Shown here piece by piece: positions 7,835 to 16,847 of a stretch of DNA of 64,000 bases. Both the position numbers and the translations under genes were made by a program. The notes beneath the pieces were generated by a model. The model was not told the DNA's origin. It saw nothing but the letters and a program-made list of their open reading frames with translations, and did not search any database. This DNA comes from an uncultured Eubacteriales bacterium (GTDB lineage: Bacteria; Bacillota; Clostridia; Oscillospirales; CAG-272), in assembly GCA_934446065.1 (NCBI GenBank), contig CAKSDP010000007.1:18644-82643 (forward strand), read 5' to 3'. How positions within the stretch are numbered: the first letter of the stretch is position 1; every line of letters begins with the position of its first letter.

Positions 7835-9031
7835 TCACACGATCATGCCGGAATATGAGTGCTTTGCGGCATCTGCGGCGGCTATCAGCTCTGCCGGCGT
7901 CTTTTTCTCAGTAAGCATTACGTAGAATCGGCGAACAAGGTCGAAAGCGTCGCCTGCGCTGTTCTGCGACAGTGCGGTATACTCGTTCATAGCGCTGTCG
8001 GCGCTCATGTCGCCGCCCTTGTCGCTCATATATTTGTAGAGCGCGGCTGCGGCGCCAAGCGATACGAACACGGGAACGTCTCCGCCGTCGGAGATCATGT
8101 GCGCAGCACCTGTAAGGCGGTCGGACGCGGCAAGCTTGCGCGGGATGTCCCCGCCCACTCTTGCACAGGTATCGCCGAGCGCACGGTTGCCGAAGCGACG
8201 CACGAGGTCTGCCGCGTGCTCGAGCACGGGTGCTGCCTCAACGCCGTATTTCTTCGTAAGGCCGATCACACTCTCGGTCATGGCGGATGTGACGATCACG
8301 CGGATCGCAGGATCGGCGATCGAATCGCAAATGAGCGCATGGCCCATATAATCGCCGAGATATGCGCAGATCGCATGGCCCATGTTGTGCAGATAGAGCT
8401 TGCGCTCGATATAGAAGCGGAACGGGCTGAACGCGACCATGTTGCGGACAGGCGGGATCTCGCCCTTGAACGCGTCGCGGTCAACGGGAAGCACGCAATA
8501 TTCCTCAACTGCGACGCGCAGAATATTGTCGCGGTTTGCCTCCGGATCGGGAGCCGGAACCATCCGTCCGACGGACGTTTCCACAAGTCCGACCTTTGCC
8601 AGCTCATCGGGCGTAAGCTTGTCCTCGAGGAGCGAGTGAACATATTTGTCGGCATCCATAAGGTTTTCGCATATGAGAAGATCGAGCGGACGGCCGGACT
8701 CGGCAAGACGCCGTCTAAGTCCGAGAATAAAGTTCGGCAGAATATATTTTATAGCGCCAGCGCCGACGCACGTTGCTGCAATATCGCACTCGGCGATAGC
8801 CGCTGCCGCCGCATCGGAATCATTGCCGTCCACGGCGCAGACGTGCTCGACCGTTACCTCATACTGTCCCTCGTTCGAGACTATGCGGAGCGGATACTCC
8901 CCGTCTGCGTTCAGTTTTTCGACGATCGGGCGCGACACGTCGATAAACGTTACGTCAAATCCCGACTGCGAAAAAAGCGGACCGATAAATCCGCGGCCGA
9001 TATTGCCTGCCCCGAAGATTACTGCTTTCAT
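7835..9031 (-). CDS. mtlD: Mannitol-1-phosphate 5-dehydrogenase
   Basis: 398 residues; oxidises mannitol-1-phosphate to fructose-6-phosphate with NAD, the step after PTS uptake of mannitol, or runs backwards to make mannitol. The amino terminus MKAVIFGAGNIGRGFIG is the diagnostic Rossmann NAD site of this family, and the internal block around KLYLHNMGHA carries the catalytic lysine and helix of polyol dehydrogenases. No mannitol PTS genes adjoin it; instead it heads an operon with a PHP phosphatase and DNA-repair genes, an unusual neighbourhood. AAGGGAATGG lies before the ATG, and a leader of about 150 bases separates it from the promoter at 9186-9214. Confidence 0.93.
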   Translation of the reverse strand: MKAVIFGAGNIGRGFIGPLFSQSGFDVTFIDVSRPIVEKLNADGEYPLRIVSNEGQYEVTVEHVCAVDGNDSDAAAAAIAECDIAATCVGAGAIKYILPNFILGLRRRLAESGRPLDLLICENLMDADKYVHSLLEDKLTPDELAKVGLVETSVGRMVPAPDPEANRDNILRVAVEEYCVLPVDRDAFKGEIPPVRNMVAFSPFRFYIERKLYLHNMGHAICAYLGDYMGHALICDSIADPAIRVIVTSAMTESVIGLTKKYGVEAAPVLEHAADLVRRFGNRALGDTCARVGGDIPRKLAASDRLTGAAHMISDGGDVPVFVSLGAAAALYKYMSDKGGDMSADSAMNEYTALSQNSAGDAFDLVRRFYVMLTEKKTPAELIAAADAAKHSYSGMIV

Positions 9032-9057
9032 TGTATGACCATTCCCTTCCTTTTGTC

Positions 9058-9085
9058 TGTGCCGCGAAATTCTCGCTGCCGCACA
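9058..9085 (-). promoter_or_regulatory. Possible hairpin in the mtlD leader
   Basis: Just upstream of the mtlD ribosome site the minus strand can pair TGTGC with GCACA (9058-9062, 9081-9085) and GCGA with TCGC (9064-9067, 9073-9076). It could mask or shape translation initiation, but this is only a fold seen by eye. Confidence 0.3.
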
Positions 9086-9185
9086 AACTCATTCCTTCTT
9101 TATGTAGGTATAAATTTGAGTCATGAGCTGCAAGGCTGCAAAGCGATGAACACAGATGCACCGAGTCTTTAATGCCTTCCTTGTT

Positions 9186-9214
9186 ATTATACCACTACGA
9201 AAAAGGACGGTCAA
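9186..9214 (-). promoter_or_regulatory. Promoter for the mtlD operon
   Basis: On the minus strand TTGACC (9209-9214), a 17-base spacer and TATAAT (9186-9191). It faces away from the promoter at 9244-9272, giving a compact divergent control region. Confidence 0.8.
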
Positions 9215-9243
9215 GTTAATTTTCCGCAAATACGGTGCAGGGG

Positions 9244-9272
9244 TTGATTTAATCGCATCGGTAGAGTATAAT
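9244..9272 (+). promoter_or_regulatory. Promoter for GNAT and GH127-like genes
   Basis: TTGATT at 9244-9249, 17-base spacer, TATAAT at 9267-9272; the strong AGGGAGGGGG ribosome site follows within about 20 bases. Confidence 0.8.
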
Positions 9273-9295
9273 TTATAAAAAGGGAGGGGGTAGCT

Positions 9296-9886
9296 TTGAT
9301 TCGTGAAGAAATAATGAAAACGTTCAAGGACATCCCTGTCCTTGAATGTGACAGGATCACGCTTCGCCGCATGATGAAGGGTGACGCCGACGATATGTAC
9401 GATTACGCACACAGGCTCGACACCACGAGATATCTGACGTGGGAGCCGCACCCGAGCCGCAAATTCTCGTACCAGTATCTCGTATACCTCGGGCAGCGGT
9501 ACAAGGCGGGCGAATTCTACGACTGGGCGATCGTTGACAAAGCCTCCGGCAGAATGATCGGCACCTGCGGCTTCACGCGATTCGACTTCGGCAACAACTC
9601 GGCGGAGGTCGGCTACGTGATAAATCCCGATTTTTGGGGGCGCGGCATTGCGACGGAGGCGCTGCGGCGGGTGATACGCTTCGGCTTCGACTATCTCGGG
9701 CTGCATCGGATCGAGGCGAAATACATGACGGGCAACGTCGGCAGCCGACGCGTCATGGAGAAATGCGGCATGGTATTCGAGGGCGTGCGGCGCGACGGAC
9801 TTTTAGTCCGCGGCGGATTTGTTTCGGTCGGAACGTGCGCGATACTCCGCCCGGACTACAACTCGGCAAGGATCGAAGGAATATGA
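9296..9886 (+). CDS. GNAT-family N-acetyltransferase (RimJ/RimL-like)
   Basis: About 196 residues. GNAT acyltransferases move an acetyl group from acetyl-CoA to an amine; the RimJ/RimL branch acts on protein N-termini or small amines. Seen here: an amino-terminal LECDRITLRRM block, the acetyl-CoA loop around FWGRGIATEAL (about 115-125), and the closing V-x-x-x-N-x-x-S-x-R-x-x-E-K-x-G-(F/M) pattern around NVGSRRVMEKCGM. TTG at 9296 is taken as start because the GGAGGGGG site sits about seven bases before it; ATG at 9314 is too distant from that site. It precedes the GH127-like gene by 31 bases. Confidence 0.85.
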   Translation: MIREEIMKTFKDIPVLECDRITLRRMMKGDADDMYDYAHRLDTTRYLTWEPHPSRKFSYQYLVYLGQRYKAGEFYDWAIVDKASGRMIGTCGFTRFDFGNNSAEVGYVINPDFWGRGIATEALRRVIRFGFDYLGLHRIEAKYMTGNVGSRRVMEKCGMVFEGVRRDGLLVRGGFVSVGTCAILRPDYNSARIEGI

Positions 9887-9917
9887 TTCCAAGACAATAC
9901 ATTGCAAAGGAAAGATT

Positions 9918-11732
9918 ATGAAAAAATACAGCTTTTACACTTCAAACGAACTGAAGCCGAGCGGATGGCTCAGACGTCAGCTCGAAATACAGGCTGACGG
10001 ACTCTGCGGCAATCTTGACCGCGTGTGGCCCGACGTATCGGACAGCGCATGGATCGGTGGCAGTCACGAGGGATGGGAAAGAGTCCCGTACTGGCTTGAT
10101 GGGTTTATCCCGCTCGCATACCTCCTTGAAAACGACGATATGATAAAAAGAGCGCAGAAATACGTGTACGCGATAGTGGATGCGCAGCAGCCCGACGGCT
10201 GGATCTGCCCGTGCAGCGCGGATGAGCGTTCGGACTATGATCTGTGGGCGGTGCTGCTCATCACAAAGGTTCTCACCGTATACTACGAGTGCTCGAACGA
10301 CGCAAAGATCCCCGACGTAATCTACCGTGTGCTGAAAAACTTTTATGAGCTGCTCGCGAGCGGCGAGGTAAAGCTATTCAACTGGGGGCAGTTCCGCTGG
10401 CTCGAGGGCTTTATTGCCATTGATTTCATGTACGGTCGCTGCGGCGAAAAGTGGCTTCTCGAGCTTGCGTCAATACTCAAGGAGCAGGGCGCGGATTACA
10501 ACGAATTCACGGAATTGTGGAAGACTCCGACAACTTCCTGGCGTTATGATATGCACATTGTCAACATGGCGATGATGCTGAAATCGGAAGTCGTAAGCTG
10601 TGATCTTCTCGGAGATGAATACACCGACAACGCCTCGCGGCTATATGATGTTCTCTACAAATACAACGGCACGCCGGTCGGCACATTCACGGGAGATGAG
10701 TGCCTTGCCGGTCTCAGCCCGAGCCACGGAACCGAGCTGTGCTCCGTTGTTGAACTTATGTACTCGTATGAGCATCTGTACGCCTGCACCGGCGAGAAAA
10801 AATGGGCGGAGCTTCTGGAGCTTGCGGCGTTCAACGCCCTTCCCGCGACCATCTCCGACGATATGTGGACTCACCAGTACGATCAACTGTCAAATCAGAT
10901 CGCCTGTGTGACATTTCCCGGGAAATCGCCTTTCACCACAAACAGCATTGAGGCACACCTGTTCGGTCTTGAGCCGGAGTACGGCTGCTGTACGGCGAAT
11001 TTCGGTCAGGGATGGCCGAAGCTTGCGCTGTCGGCGTTCATGCACAGCGGTGACACCGTCGTAAATGTTGTGCCGATCCCGTCCCAGCTTCGGGCTGACG
11101 GATTTTCGGTCGCACTCGATACCGACTACCCGTTTGAAAACACATTCAGATACCACGTGAAAGCCGAAAAGGATTTCACACTAAAGGTACGCGTCCCCTC
11201 GTTTGCCGAAAATCTTACGGTTGACGGAATTCTTTCGCACGACGATGAGCTTTCGTTCAACATAGAAGCCGGAACAGACAGTGTGATCGAAGTTTCGTTT
11301 GATACCGCGCCGGTATTCGTGCGGCGTCCGCACGATCTGTGCTGTGTCAGATGCGGATCGCTCGTTTTCTCGCTGCCGATCAAATATGAGAAGCACATGA
11401 AGGAATACACGCGCGACGGCGTTGAGCGCAAGTTCCCGTACTGCGACTATGAGCTTGTACCGACCGAGAGATGGGGATTCGCATACTCAACAGCACCGCT
11501 TGAACTGCGGCGAAACGGCGTGAGTAATGTGCCGTTCTCCGGCGATGTGCCGCCGCTTTCGATCAAAACGGAGGTATACCCGATAAACTGGGAGACGGCG
11601 GAGGGCTATGACACACTTTGCGCCATATCTCCAAGGTCAAGCGAGCCTACGGCGGATGCCTTTACGGCTGAGCTTATCCCATACGGATGCGCAAAGCTCC
11701 GCATGACCGAGATCCCGATGATCTCAAGATAA
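9918..11732 (+). CDS. Glycoside hydrolase family 127-like (beta-L-arabinofuranosidase type)
   Basis: 604 residues in the DUF1680 fold: an amino-terminal (alpha/alpha)6 barrel and C-terminal beta-sandwiches. The zinc-cysteine active site known from the bifidobacterial enzyme HypBA1, an E-x-C and a C-C pair, is matched by E273 and C275 (TELCSVVE) and C357-C358 (YGCCTANFGQG), with similar spacing. These enzymes cleave arabinofuranosyl residues of plant glycoproteins or related furanosides. No signal peptide is present, so it works in the cytoplasm on imported oligosaccharides. ATG 9918 has AAAGGAAAG upstream. It could equally be a GH146-type relative; substrate cannot be fixed from sequence. Confidence 0.85.
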   Translation: MKKYSFYTSNELKPSGWLRRQLEIQADGLCGNLDRVWPDVSDSAWIGGSHEGWERVPYWLDGFIPLAYLLENDDMIKRAQKYVYAIVDAQQPDGWICPCSADERSDYDLWAVLLITKVLTVYYECSNDAKIPDVIYRVLKNFYELLASGEVKLFNWGQFRWLEGFIAIDFMYGRCGEKWLLELASILKEQGADYNEFTELWKTPTTSWRYDMHIVNMAMMLKSEVVSCDLLGDEYTDNASRLYDVLYKYNGTPVGTFTGDECLAGLSPSHGTELCSVVELMYSYEHLYACTGEKKWAELLELAAFNALPATISDDMWTHQYDQLSNQIACVTFPGKSPFTTNSIEAHLFGLEPEYGCCTANFGQGWPKLALSAFMHSGDTVVNVVPIPSQLRADGFSVALDTDYPFENTFRYHVKAEKDFTLKVRVPSFAENLTVDGILSHDDELSFNIEAGTDSVIEVSFDTAPVFVRRPHDLCCVRCGSLVFSLPIKYEKHMKEYTRDGVERKFPYCDYELVPTERWGFAYSTAPLELRRNGVSNVPFSGDVPPLSIKTEVYPINWETAEGYDTLCAISPRSSEPTADAFTAELIPYGCAKLRMTEIPMISR

Positions 11733-11738
11733 CATAAC

Positions 11739-11772
11739 ACGGGCTGCCGCAGCTGCGGCGGCCCGTACTTTA
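11739..11772. terminator. Terminator between GH127-like gene and gerA-type gene
   Basis: A 12-13-pair GC-rich stem (11739-11751 with 11754-11766, one G-T pair) is followed by an AT-rich tract. It lies between converging genes. Confidence 0.75.
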
Positions 11773-11775
11773 TTA

Positions 11776-13221
11776 TTACTCTTTTTTCAGTCTGAAGAAC
11801 AGCCGTGCAAGCGCCTTTCCGTTGAACGGTATCAGCGGATAGAGGTAGTTTCTTCCGCCGTTTACGGTCTTGTTCGTTGCGACAAGTATGAGCGCCACGA
11901 GCAGTCCGCCGAAAAATCCCCATACGTCGAAAAGCGCCGTGAGGAGGAGCAGCAGCATCCGCAGATACTTGAACGCGTAGCCGAGTTCATAGCTCGACTG
12001 TGTGAAGTTTGCGATCGCGACAAACGCCATATAGAATATCACCTCGGTGGAAAGCCATCCGACTTTGACCGCGAAATCGCCGAGCAACAGTCCTCCGACT
12101 ACCGACAGCGAATTTGACAGCACGCTCGGTGTGTTGAGCGACGCAAGCTTTAGTCCGTCGAGCGCAAATTCCGTCAGAAACAGCTGTACGATTATCGGGA
12201 TCTCACCCGGATCCCTCGGTATTATGAACGACAGCCAGTCAGGCAGTCCCGATTCGTGCATAATCAAGAGATACCAGAGCGGCGTGAGGATCATTGTAAA
12301 CCAGAATATAAAATGACGCACGACGCGCAGATACGTTCCCGTGAGTGGCGGGAAATAGTAGTCGTCGGTTTCCTGAAGAAAGTCGAAGATCGTCGTCGGG
12401 AATATCATTACCTCGGGGCTGTTGTCAATGACGAGGATCACACTTCCCTCGAGGATCGACGCGGCGGCGGCATCGGGGCGCTCCGTCGCCCGTATTTTCG
12501 GGAACGGGTTGTACCACCTGTTGCGGATCAGCGTCTCCGCGACGCTGCGATGCCCCATCACGAACGCGTCGGTATTCATAGATTGCAGCCGAGAGCGGAG
12601 GTCCGCGACATATTTATCGTCGGCTTTGCCAGAGAGATAGCACAGCGCCATATCGGTACGGCTCGATTCCCCCGCCGTGACATATTCGATCACGAGAGAG
12701 GTATCGCGTATCCTTCGGCGTATCAGTGCCGTATTGAAAATCAGCGTCTCGACAAATCCGTCGCGGCTGCCGCGCATTACGCGGTCGTTCTCCGGCTCCT
12801 CGGTGTTCCGCGCGGGATATGTGCGCGCGTCAATAATGATCGCGGAGGGGCCGAAGCCGTCCGCAAAGAATGCGGTACATCCCGCAAGCACTGCCATGAC
12901 AAGAGAGTCAAACGATTCGGTGACATCGACCTCGACGCTCGGCACCGATGTGCGTGCAAACTTCTCTGCTGCGGTGCTGCTGCCGTCGCCGAAATCCTTG
13001 ACCGTCACGAGGTACAGCATCAGCTTCTGCAGCATCTCGGCTTTGACAAAGCCGTCGATATAGTACATCGCAATGCTTGTGCCGGAAATCTCCATCTCAC
13101 GTTTTATAATGTCAAAGCTTTTGTCCGGCTGCAAAAGCTCATCAAAGCGCGCGGTGTCCCGCAGAAAATCACCGCTCAGCTTCTCATTTGTATTACCCAA
13201 ATTGTTTTGCCGTCCTTTCAC
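11776..13221 (-). CDS. GerA-family spore germination protein (A subunit)
   Basis: 481 residues of the GerAA/SpoVAF family, inner-membrane spore proteins that start germination when a nutrient is sensed. The amino half is soluble and contains the family block ILEGSVILVIDNSPEV and the TDDYY segment that leads into the membrane part; the C-terminal part has about five to six hydrophobic helices (HFIFWFTMILTPLWYLLI, and others to near residue 460). Germinant receptors normally come as A, B and C genes together; here neither B nor C is adjacent. The frame opens with GTG at 13221 without a ribosome site; TTG at 13200 behind AAAGGA is an alternative start. Confidence 0.9.
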   Translation of the reverse strand: MKGRQNNLGNTNEKLSGDFLRDTARFDELLQPDKSFDIIKREMEISGTSIAMYYIDGFVKAEMLQKLMLYLVTVKDFGDGSSTAAEKFARTSVPSVEVDVTESFDSLVMAVLAGCTAFFADGFGPSAIIIDARTYPARNTEEPENDRVMRGSRDGFVETLIFNTALIRRRIRDTSLVIEYVTAGESSRTDMALCYLSGKADDKYVADLRSRLQSMNTDAFVMGHRSVAETLIRNRWYNPFPKIRATERPDAAAASILEGSVILVIDNSPEVMIFPTTIFDFLQETDDYYFPPLTGTYLRVVRHFIFWFTMILTPLWYLLIMHESGLPDWLSFIIPRDPGEIPIIVQLFLTEFALDGLKLASLNTPSVLSNSLSVVGGLLLGDFAVKVGWLSTEVIFYMAFVAIANFTQSSYELGYAFKYLRMLLLLLTALFDVWGFFGGLLVALILVATNKTVNGGRNYLYPLIPFNGKALARLFFRLKKE

Positions 13222-13293
13222 TTGTTAGTATGCCTTACATTTTCATATTTTTCCGAAAAATCACACGTTTATGCGTTTTCTTTTTGTTCGCCC

Positions 13294-13323
13294 TTGACAA
13301 AGAGGCAGCAATAAATGTACAAT
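13294..13323 (+). promoter_or_regulatory. Promoter for the GH3-trpS unit
   Basis: TTGACA at 13294-13299, an 18-base spacer and TACAAT at 13318-13323, followed by CAGGAGAG before the ATG at 13353. Confidence 0.75.
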
Positions 13324-13352
13324 ATAGTGATAACAAAACACAGGAGAGCGCA

Positions 13353-15509
13353 ATGAATCCTTCAACTGAAAAGAAAATCGACGAGCTTCTGTCAAAAATG
13401 ACGCTTCACGAGAAGGTCGGTCAGCTCGTGCAATACAGAAACAATCCCAACGAAAAAGACGGGCTTCGCGAAATGATCACCCGCGGCGAATTCGGTTCGT
13501 TCCTCTGCGCAACCGGCGGATTCGGCGAGGATGAGGAGCAAATGGAGAAAAACAGGGAGTATGTGAACGATCTCCAACGCGCCGCCGTTGAGGAGTCGCG
13601 TCTCGGCATACCGCTCATTTTCGGAAAAGACGTGATCCACGGTCACAACACCATATATCCTATTCCCATCGCAATGGCGGCAAGCTTCGATCCCGCTCTT
13701 GTCCGCGAGTGCTACTCGCTCACGGCGGGCGAAGCCGCAAATGACGGAATCATGTGGTCGTTTGCTCCGATGATCGACCTTGCGCGCGATCCGAGATGGG
13801 GCAGATGCGTTGAAGGAACGGGAGAGGATCCGTATCTCGGCGCTGTCATGGCTGATGCGATGGTTCGCGGATTTCAGGGCGACGACCCCGATGATATGTC
13901 TGATCACGGTAAGATTGCAGCGTGCGCAAAGCACTACATAGGCTACGGTGCGGCTGAAGGTGGACGCGATTACCACAAGGCTGAGATCTCCGACTACACG
14001 CTGCGCAACTATTACCTCAGATCTTTCAAGGGCGCGGTCCGCGCCGGAGTTCGCACGGTAATGAGCTCCTTCAACGAGATAAGCGGACAGCCCGTTACGT
14101 CCTCGCATTATCTTCTGACCGAGCTTCTCAAGGATGAGCTCGGATTTGACGGATACGTCGTCAGCGACGACTGCTCCGTCGTACAGCTCAAGCGTCAGGG
14201 CGTTGCCGCAAGCGACGAGGAATGCGCAGAGCTTGCGCTGAACGCGGGACTTGACATGGACATGGACTCCATGCTGTATCACCGTCATCTTGAGGATCTT
14301 GTCAAGGTCGGCAAGGTCAAAGAGGAGTCAATCGACGACGCGGTACGCCGCGTTCTCCGCGTGAAATTCGCACTCGGTCTGTTCGATGATCCCTATGCGA
14401 AGAAGGTGCCGGTCGATCACGAGCGCAACATCGCCGCATCAAGACGCATGGCGGGCGAGTCGATCGTCCTTCTCAAAAACGAGGGGAATCTGCTTCCGCT
14501 TGACAAGGGCACAAGCTTTGTCGTAACCGGAAATATGCTTGATGAACGCCGCACGCTGCTCGGCGTATGGCTCGCCGACTATGTGCTTTCCTGGACAAAG
14601 ACTATCCGCGAGGGTATCGCCGAGGTCTCTCCCGAGACCAAGCTCTGGTGCAGGGACACCTCGCACACCCTTCTCAAAAACAACGTTATAAAGCACAACG
14701 ACGTGATCCTCGTGCTTCTCGGCGATGACATTCTCCTTGAGGGCGAGGCGGGCAGCGTTGCCGCACTCGAGCTTCCGCCCGAGCAGGTCGCCGAGATCGA
14801 GAACGCACGCAGACTCGGCAAAAAGGTGATCGGCGCATTCTTCTACGGCCGTCCGATCGCACTTGCAAACGTCGAATACCTCTTTGACGCAATAATTTGG
14901 GCATGGCACGGCGGCACCGAGGCAGGCACGGCGTTTGCCGATGTTCTGTTCGGCGACGTAAATCCGTCCGGCAAGCTCCCGATGACCCTGCCCCGCGTGA
15001 CCGGTCAGATCCCGATATATTACAACGCTCCGTCATGCTGCCGTCCGTGCGACGAATACTACGGCAGAGAGTCCGCGTTTGAGAACTACCGTGACGAGTA
15101 CGGCACACCTATGTACCCGTTCGGTTACGGTCTGTCGTACACGACGTTTGAATACTCAAAGCCCGAAGTGAAATGTGGCAAGCTCTCATACGACGCCATC
15201 GCAGACGGCGAAGCTTTCGAGGTAACGGTGAGGGTCAGAAACACCGGCACACGCGCCGGAATGGAAACGGTTCAGTGTTACGTGCGCGATCCGTATGCGT
15301 CTATGACGCGCCCGATAAAGGAGCTTTGCGGATTTGAAAAGATCACGCTCGCTCCGGGCGAGGAAAAGGCGGTCACATTCCGCCTCGGCTTTGACGCTCT
15401 CGCGTTCTATCATGCAGACAAAACATTCGCGCCGGAAGTCGGAACGTTTATCGTATACACCGGCAGCGATTCTTATTCGTCCGACTCGGTCGAGATCGAG
15501 CTTATCTGA
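13353..15509 (+). CDS. Glycoside hydrolase family 3 (beta-glucosidase type)
   Basis: 718 residues, domain order GH3 N-terminal barrel, GH3 C-terminal sandwich, fibronectin-III-like tail. The nucleophile motif is GYVVSDDCSV with the aspartate at about residue 272; substrate-binding K-H and G-K-D blocks appear as CAKHYIGYG and GKDVIHGHN. The tail starts near PFGYGLSYTTFEYS. GH3 enzymes of this shape release terminal beta-linked glucose or xylose from oligosaccharides; sugar preference is not certain. There is no signal peptide, so it is cytoplasmic. ATG 13353 is preceded by AGGAGAG. trpS follows 20 bases downstream. Confidence 0.92.
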   Translation: MNPSTEKKIDELLSKMTLHEKVGQLVQYRNNPNEKDGLREMITRGEFGSFLCATGGFGEDEEQMEKNREYVNDLQRAAVEESRLGIPLIFGKDVIHGHNTIYPIPIAMAASFDPALVRECYSLTAGEAANDGIMWSFAPMIDLARDPRWGRCVEGTGEDPYLGAVMADAMVRGFQGDDPDDMSDHGKIAACAKHYIGYGAAEGGRDYHKAEISDYTLRNYYLRSFKGAVRAGVRTVMSSFNEISGQPVTSSHYLLTELLKDELGFDGYVVSDDCSVVQLKRQGVAASDEECAELALNAGLDMDMDSMLYHRHLEDLVKVGKVKEESIDDAVRRVLRVKFALGLFDDPYAKKVPVDHERNIAASRRMAGESIVLLKNEGNLLPLDKGTSFVVTGNMLDERRTLLGVWLADYVLSWTKTIREGIAEVSPETKLWCRDTSHTLLKNNVIKHNDVILVLLGDDILLEGEAGSVAALELPPEQVAEIENARRLGKKVIGAFFYGRPIALANVEYLFDAIIWAWHGGTEAGTAFADVLFGDVNPSGKLPMTLPRVTGQIPIYYNAPSCCRPCDEYYGRESAFENYRDEYGTPMYPFGYGLSYTTFEYSKPEVKCGKLSYDAIADGEAFEVTVRVRNTGTRAGMETVQCYVRDPYASMTRPIKELCGFEKITLAPGEEKAVTFRLGFDALAFYHADKTFAPEVGTFIVYTGSDSYSSDSVEIELI

Positions 15510-15529
15510 CGCGGTGAAAGGAAACAAAG

Positions 15530-16534
15530 ATGTACAAGGATAAAAAAGTCGTATTTTCGGGGGTTCAGCCGTCAGGCGTTCTGACCCTCGGCAACTATCT
15601 CGGCGCGATCCGCAATTTTGCGTCGTTCTCCGAGGAGTATCACTGCTATTACAGCATTATGGATATGCACGCGATAACCGTGCGTCAGGTTCCGGCGGAG
15701 CTTCGCCGCAGGACATACGAGACGCTCGCGCTCTACATTGCGTGCGGCATTGATCCCGAAAAGAACACTCTGTTCGTACAGAGTCACGTATCGGCTCACG
15801 CCGAGCTTGGATGGATCCTTGACTGCTACACGATGTTCGGCGAGCTGAACCGTATGACGCAGTTCAAGGACAAGAGCGCAAAAATGGCGGACAACATCAA
15901 CGCAGGGCTGTTCACCTATCCCTCGCTCATGGCAGCCGATATTCTGCTGTACCAGACCGAGCTTGTGCCGGTAGGTGCCGATCAGAAGCAGCATCTTGAG
16001 CTTGCGCGCAACGTAGCCGAGAGATTCAACGGTATCTACGGCGACACGTTTGTTGTGCCCGACGGATATATCCCGAAGACCTCCGCAAAGATAATGTCAC
16101 TTGCCGATCCCGAGAAAAAGATGAGCAAATCCGACGAGAACGAGAACGCCGTCGTCCGCGTACTTGACCCGCGCGATGTGATAATGCGCAAGTTCAAGCG
16201 CGCCGTTACGGATTCCGGCTCCGAGGTGCGCCGCGGCGAGGGTAAAGCGGGCATTGAAAATCTGATGTCGATCTACGGTGCCGTCACCGGCAAGAGCGCC
16301 GAGGAGATCGAGCGCGAGTTCGAGGGCATGGGCTACGGCGATTTCAAGAGTGCCGTGGGCGAGGCGTGTGCCGATGCGCTTGAGCCTGTTCAGGCTGAAT
16401 ACACACGCATTCTGTCCGACAAGGCATATCTTGAGGACGTAATGAAAAACGGTGCGGAATTTGCCGAAAGCGCGGCAAGGCGCACTATGTCAAAGGTTCG
16501 TCGGAAAGTCGGATTTGCCGAGCGTCCGAGATGA
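15530..16534 (+). CDS. trpS: Tryptophanyl-tRNA synthetase
   Basis: 334 residues, the usual size of the bacterial class Ic enzyme that charges tRNA-Trp. The HIGH-equivalent lies in SGVLTLGNYLGA near residues 11-22 and KMSKS is at 197-201. The stop overlaps the start of the next small gene (ATGA at 16531), so the two are translationally coupled. It sits downstream of a GH3 glycosidase and may be read through from that promoter; I see no T-box leader in the 20-base gap. Confidence 0.96.
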   Translation: MYKDKKVVFSGVQPSGVLTLGNYLGAIRNFASFSEEYHCYYSIMDMHAITVRQVPAELRRRTYETLALYIACGIDPEKNTLFVQSHVSAHAELGWILDCYTMFGELNRMTQFKDKSAKMADNINAGLFTYPSLMAADILLYQTELVPVGADQKQHLELARNVAERFNGIYGDTFVVPDGYIPKTSAKIMSLADPEKKMSKSDENENAVVRVLDPRDVIMRKFKRAVTDSGSEVRRGEGKAGIENLMSIYGAVTGKSAEEIEREFEGMGYGDFKSAVGEACADALEPVQAEYTRILSDKAYLEDVMKNGAEFAESAARRTMSKVRRKVGFAERPR

Positions 16535-16779
16535 GCACAGACAAAAAAGAGCTTCCGGGATTCACGGTCGATCGGATCGAGGGCGACTTTGCGGTGTGCA
16601 CGAACGGTGATACCGCAATCGACGCGCGGGTCGGCACGCACACGCTGCGCGAAGGCGACACGGTGGCGATCACATATTCCGGTGAAGAATATGCGGTGGC
16701 ACGTGTTATCGCTCACGCCGACTGCAGCGCTCACGCCGATCGCGAAGCGCGGCTTCGACGGATGTTCCGGAAACAGTAA
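16531..16779 (+). CDS. DUF3006-like small protein
   Basis: 82 residues beginning with a variable stretch and then FTVDRIEGDFAVC, followed by a beta-rich segment with LREGDTVAITYSG. The V-D-R-x-E-x-x-x-A-V opening and the small beta-barrel look are those of DUF3006 proteins, whose function is unknown. It overlaps the trpS stop by four bases and ends just before a strong terminator, so it is the last gene of the unit. Confidence 0.7.
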   Translation: MSTDKKELPGFTVDRIEGDFAVCTNGDTAIDARVGTHTLREGDTVAITYSGEEYAVARVIAHADCSAHADREARLRRMFRKQ

Positions 16780-16790
16780 ATAAAAACAAA

Positions 16791-16830
16791 CAGGGCTGTA
16801 AAAGCATTAAGCTTTTACAGCCCTGTTACT
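16791..16830. terminator. Strong terminator after trpS and its partner
   Basis: A perfect 15-pair stem (16791-16805 with 16811-16825) with loop ATTAA lies between converging genes. T-rich flanks on each strand are short. Confidence 0.85.
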
Positions 16831-16847
16831 TAGGTCATTTTGCCGTT

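Noticed and set aside
7859..9172. A 437-codon plus-strand frame opposite mtlD
   Set aside because: Same reason: mtlD motifs lie on the minus strand; the plus frame is rich in Cys and His without known domains.
13222..13228. CATACTA on the minus strand just before the gerA-type gene, like a sigma-G -10 box
   Set aside because: No matching -35 (a GMATR-like box) at 17-18 bases upstream, and it would place the transcript start at or after the GTG start. Kept only as a weak hint for the TTG start at 13200.
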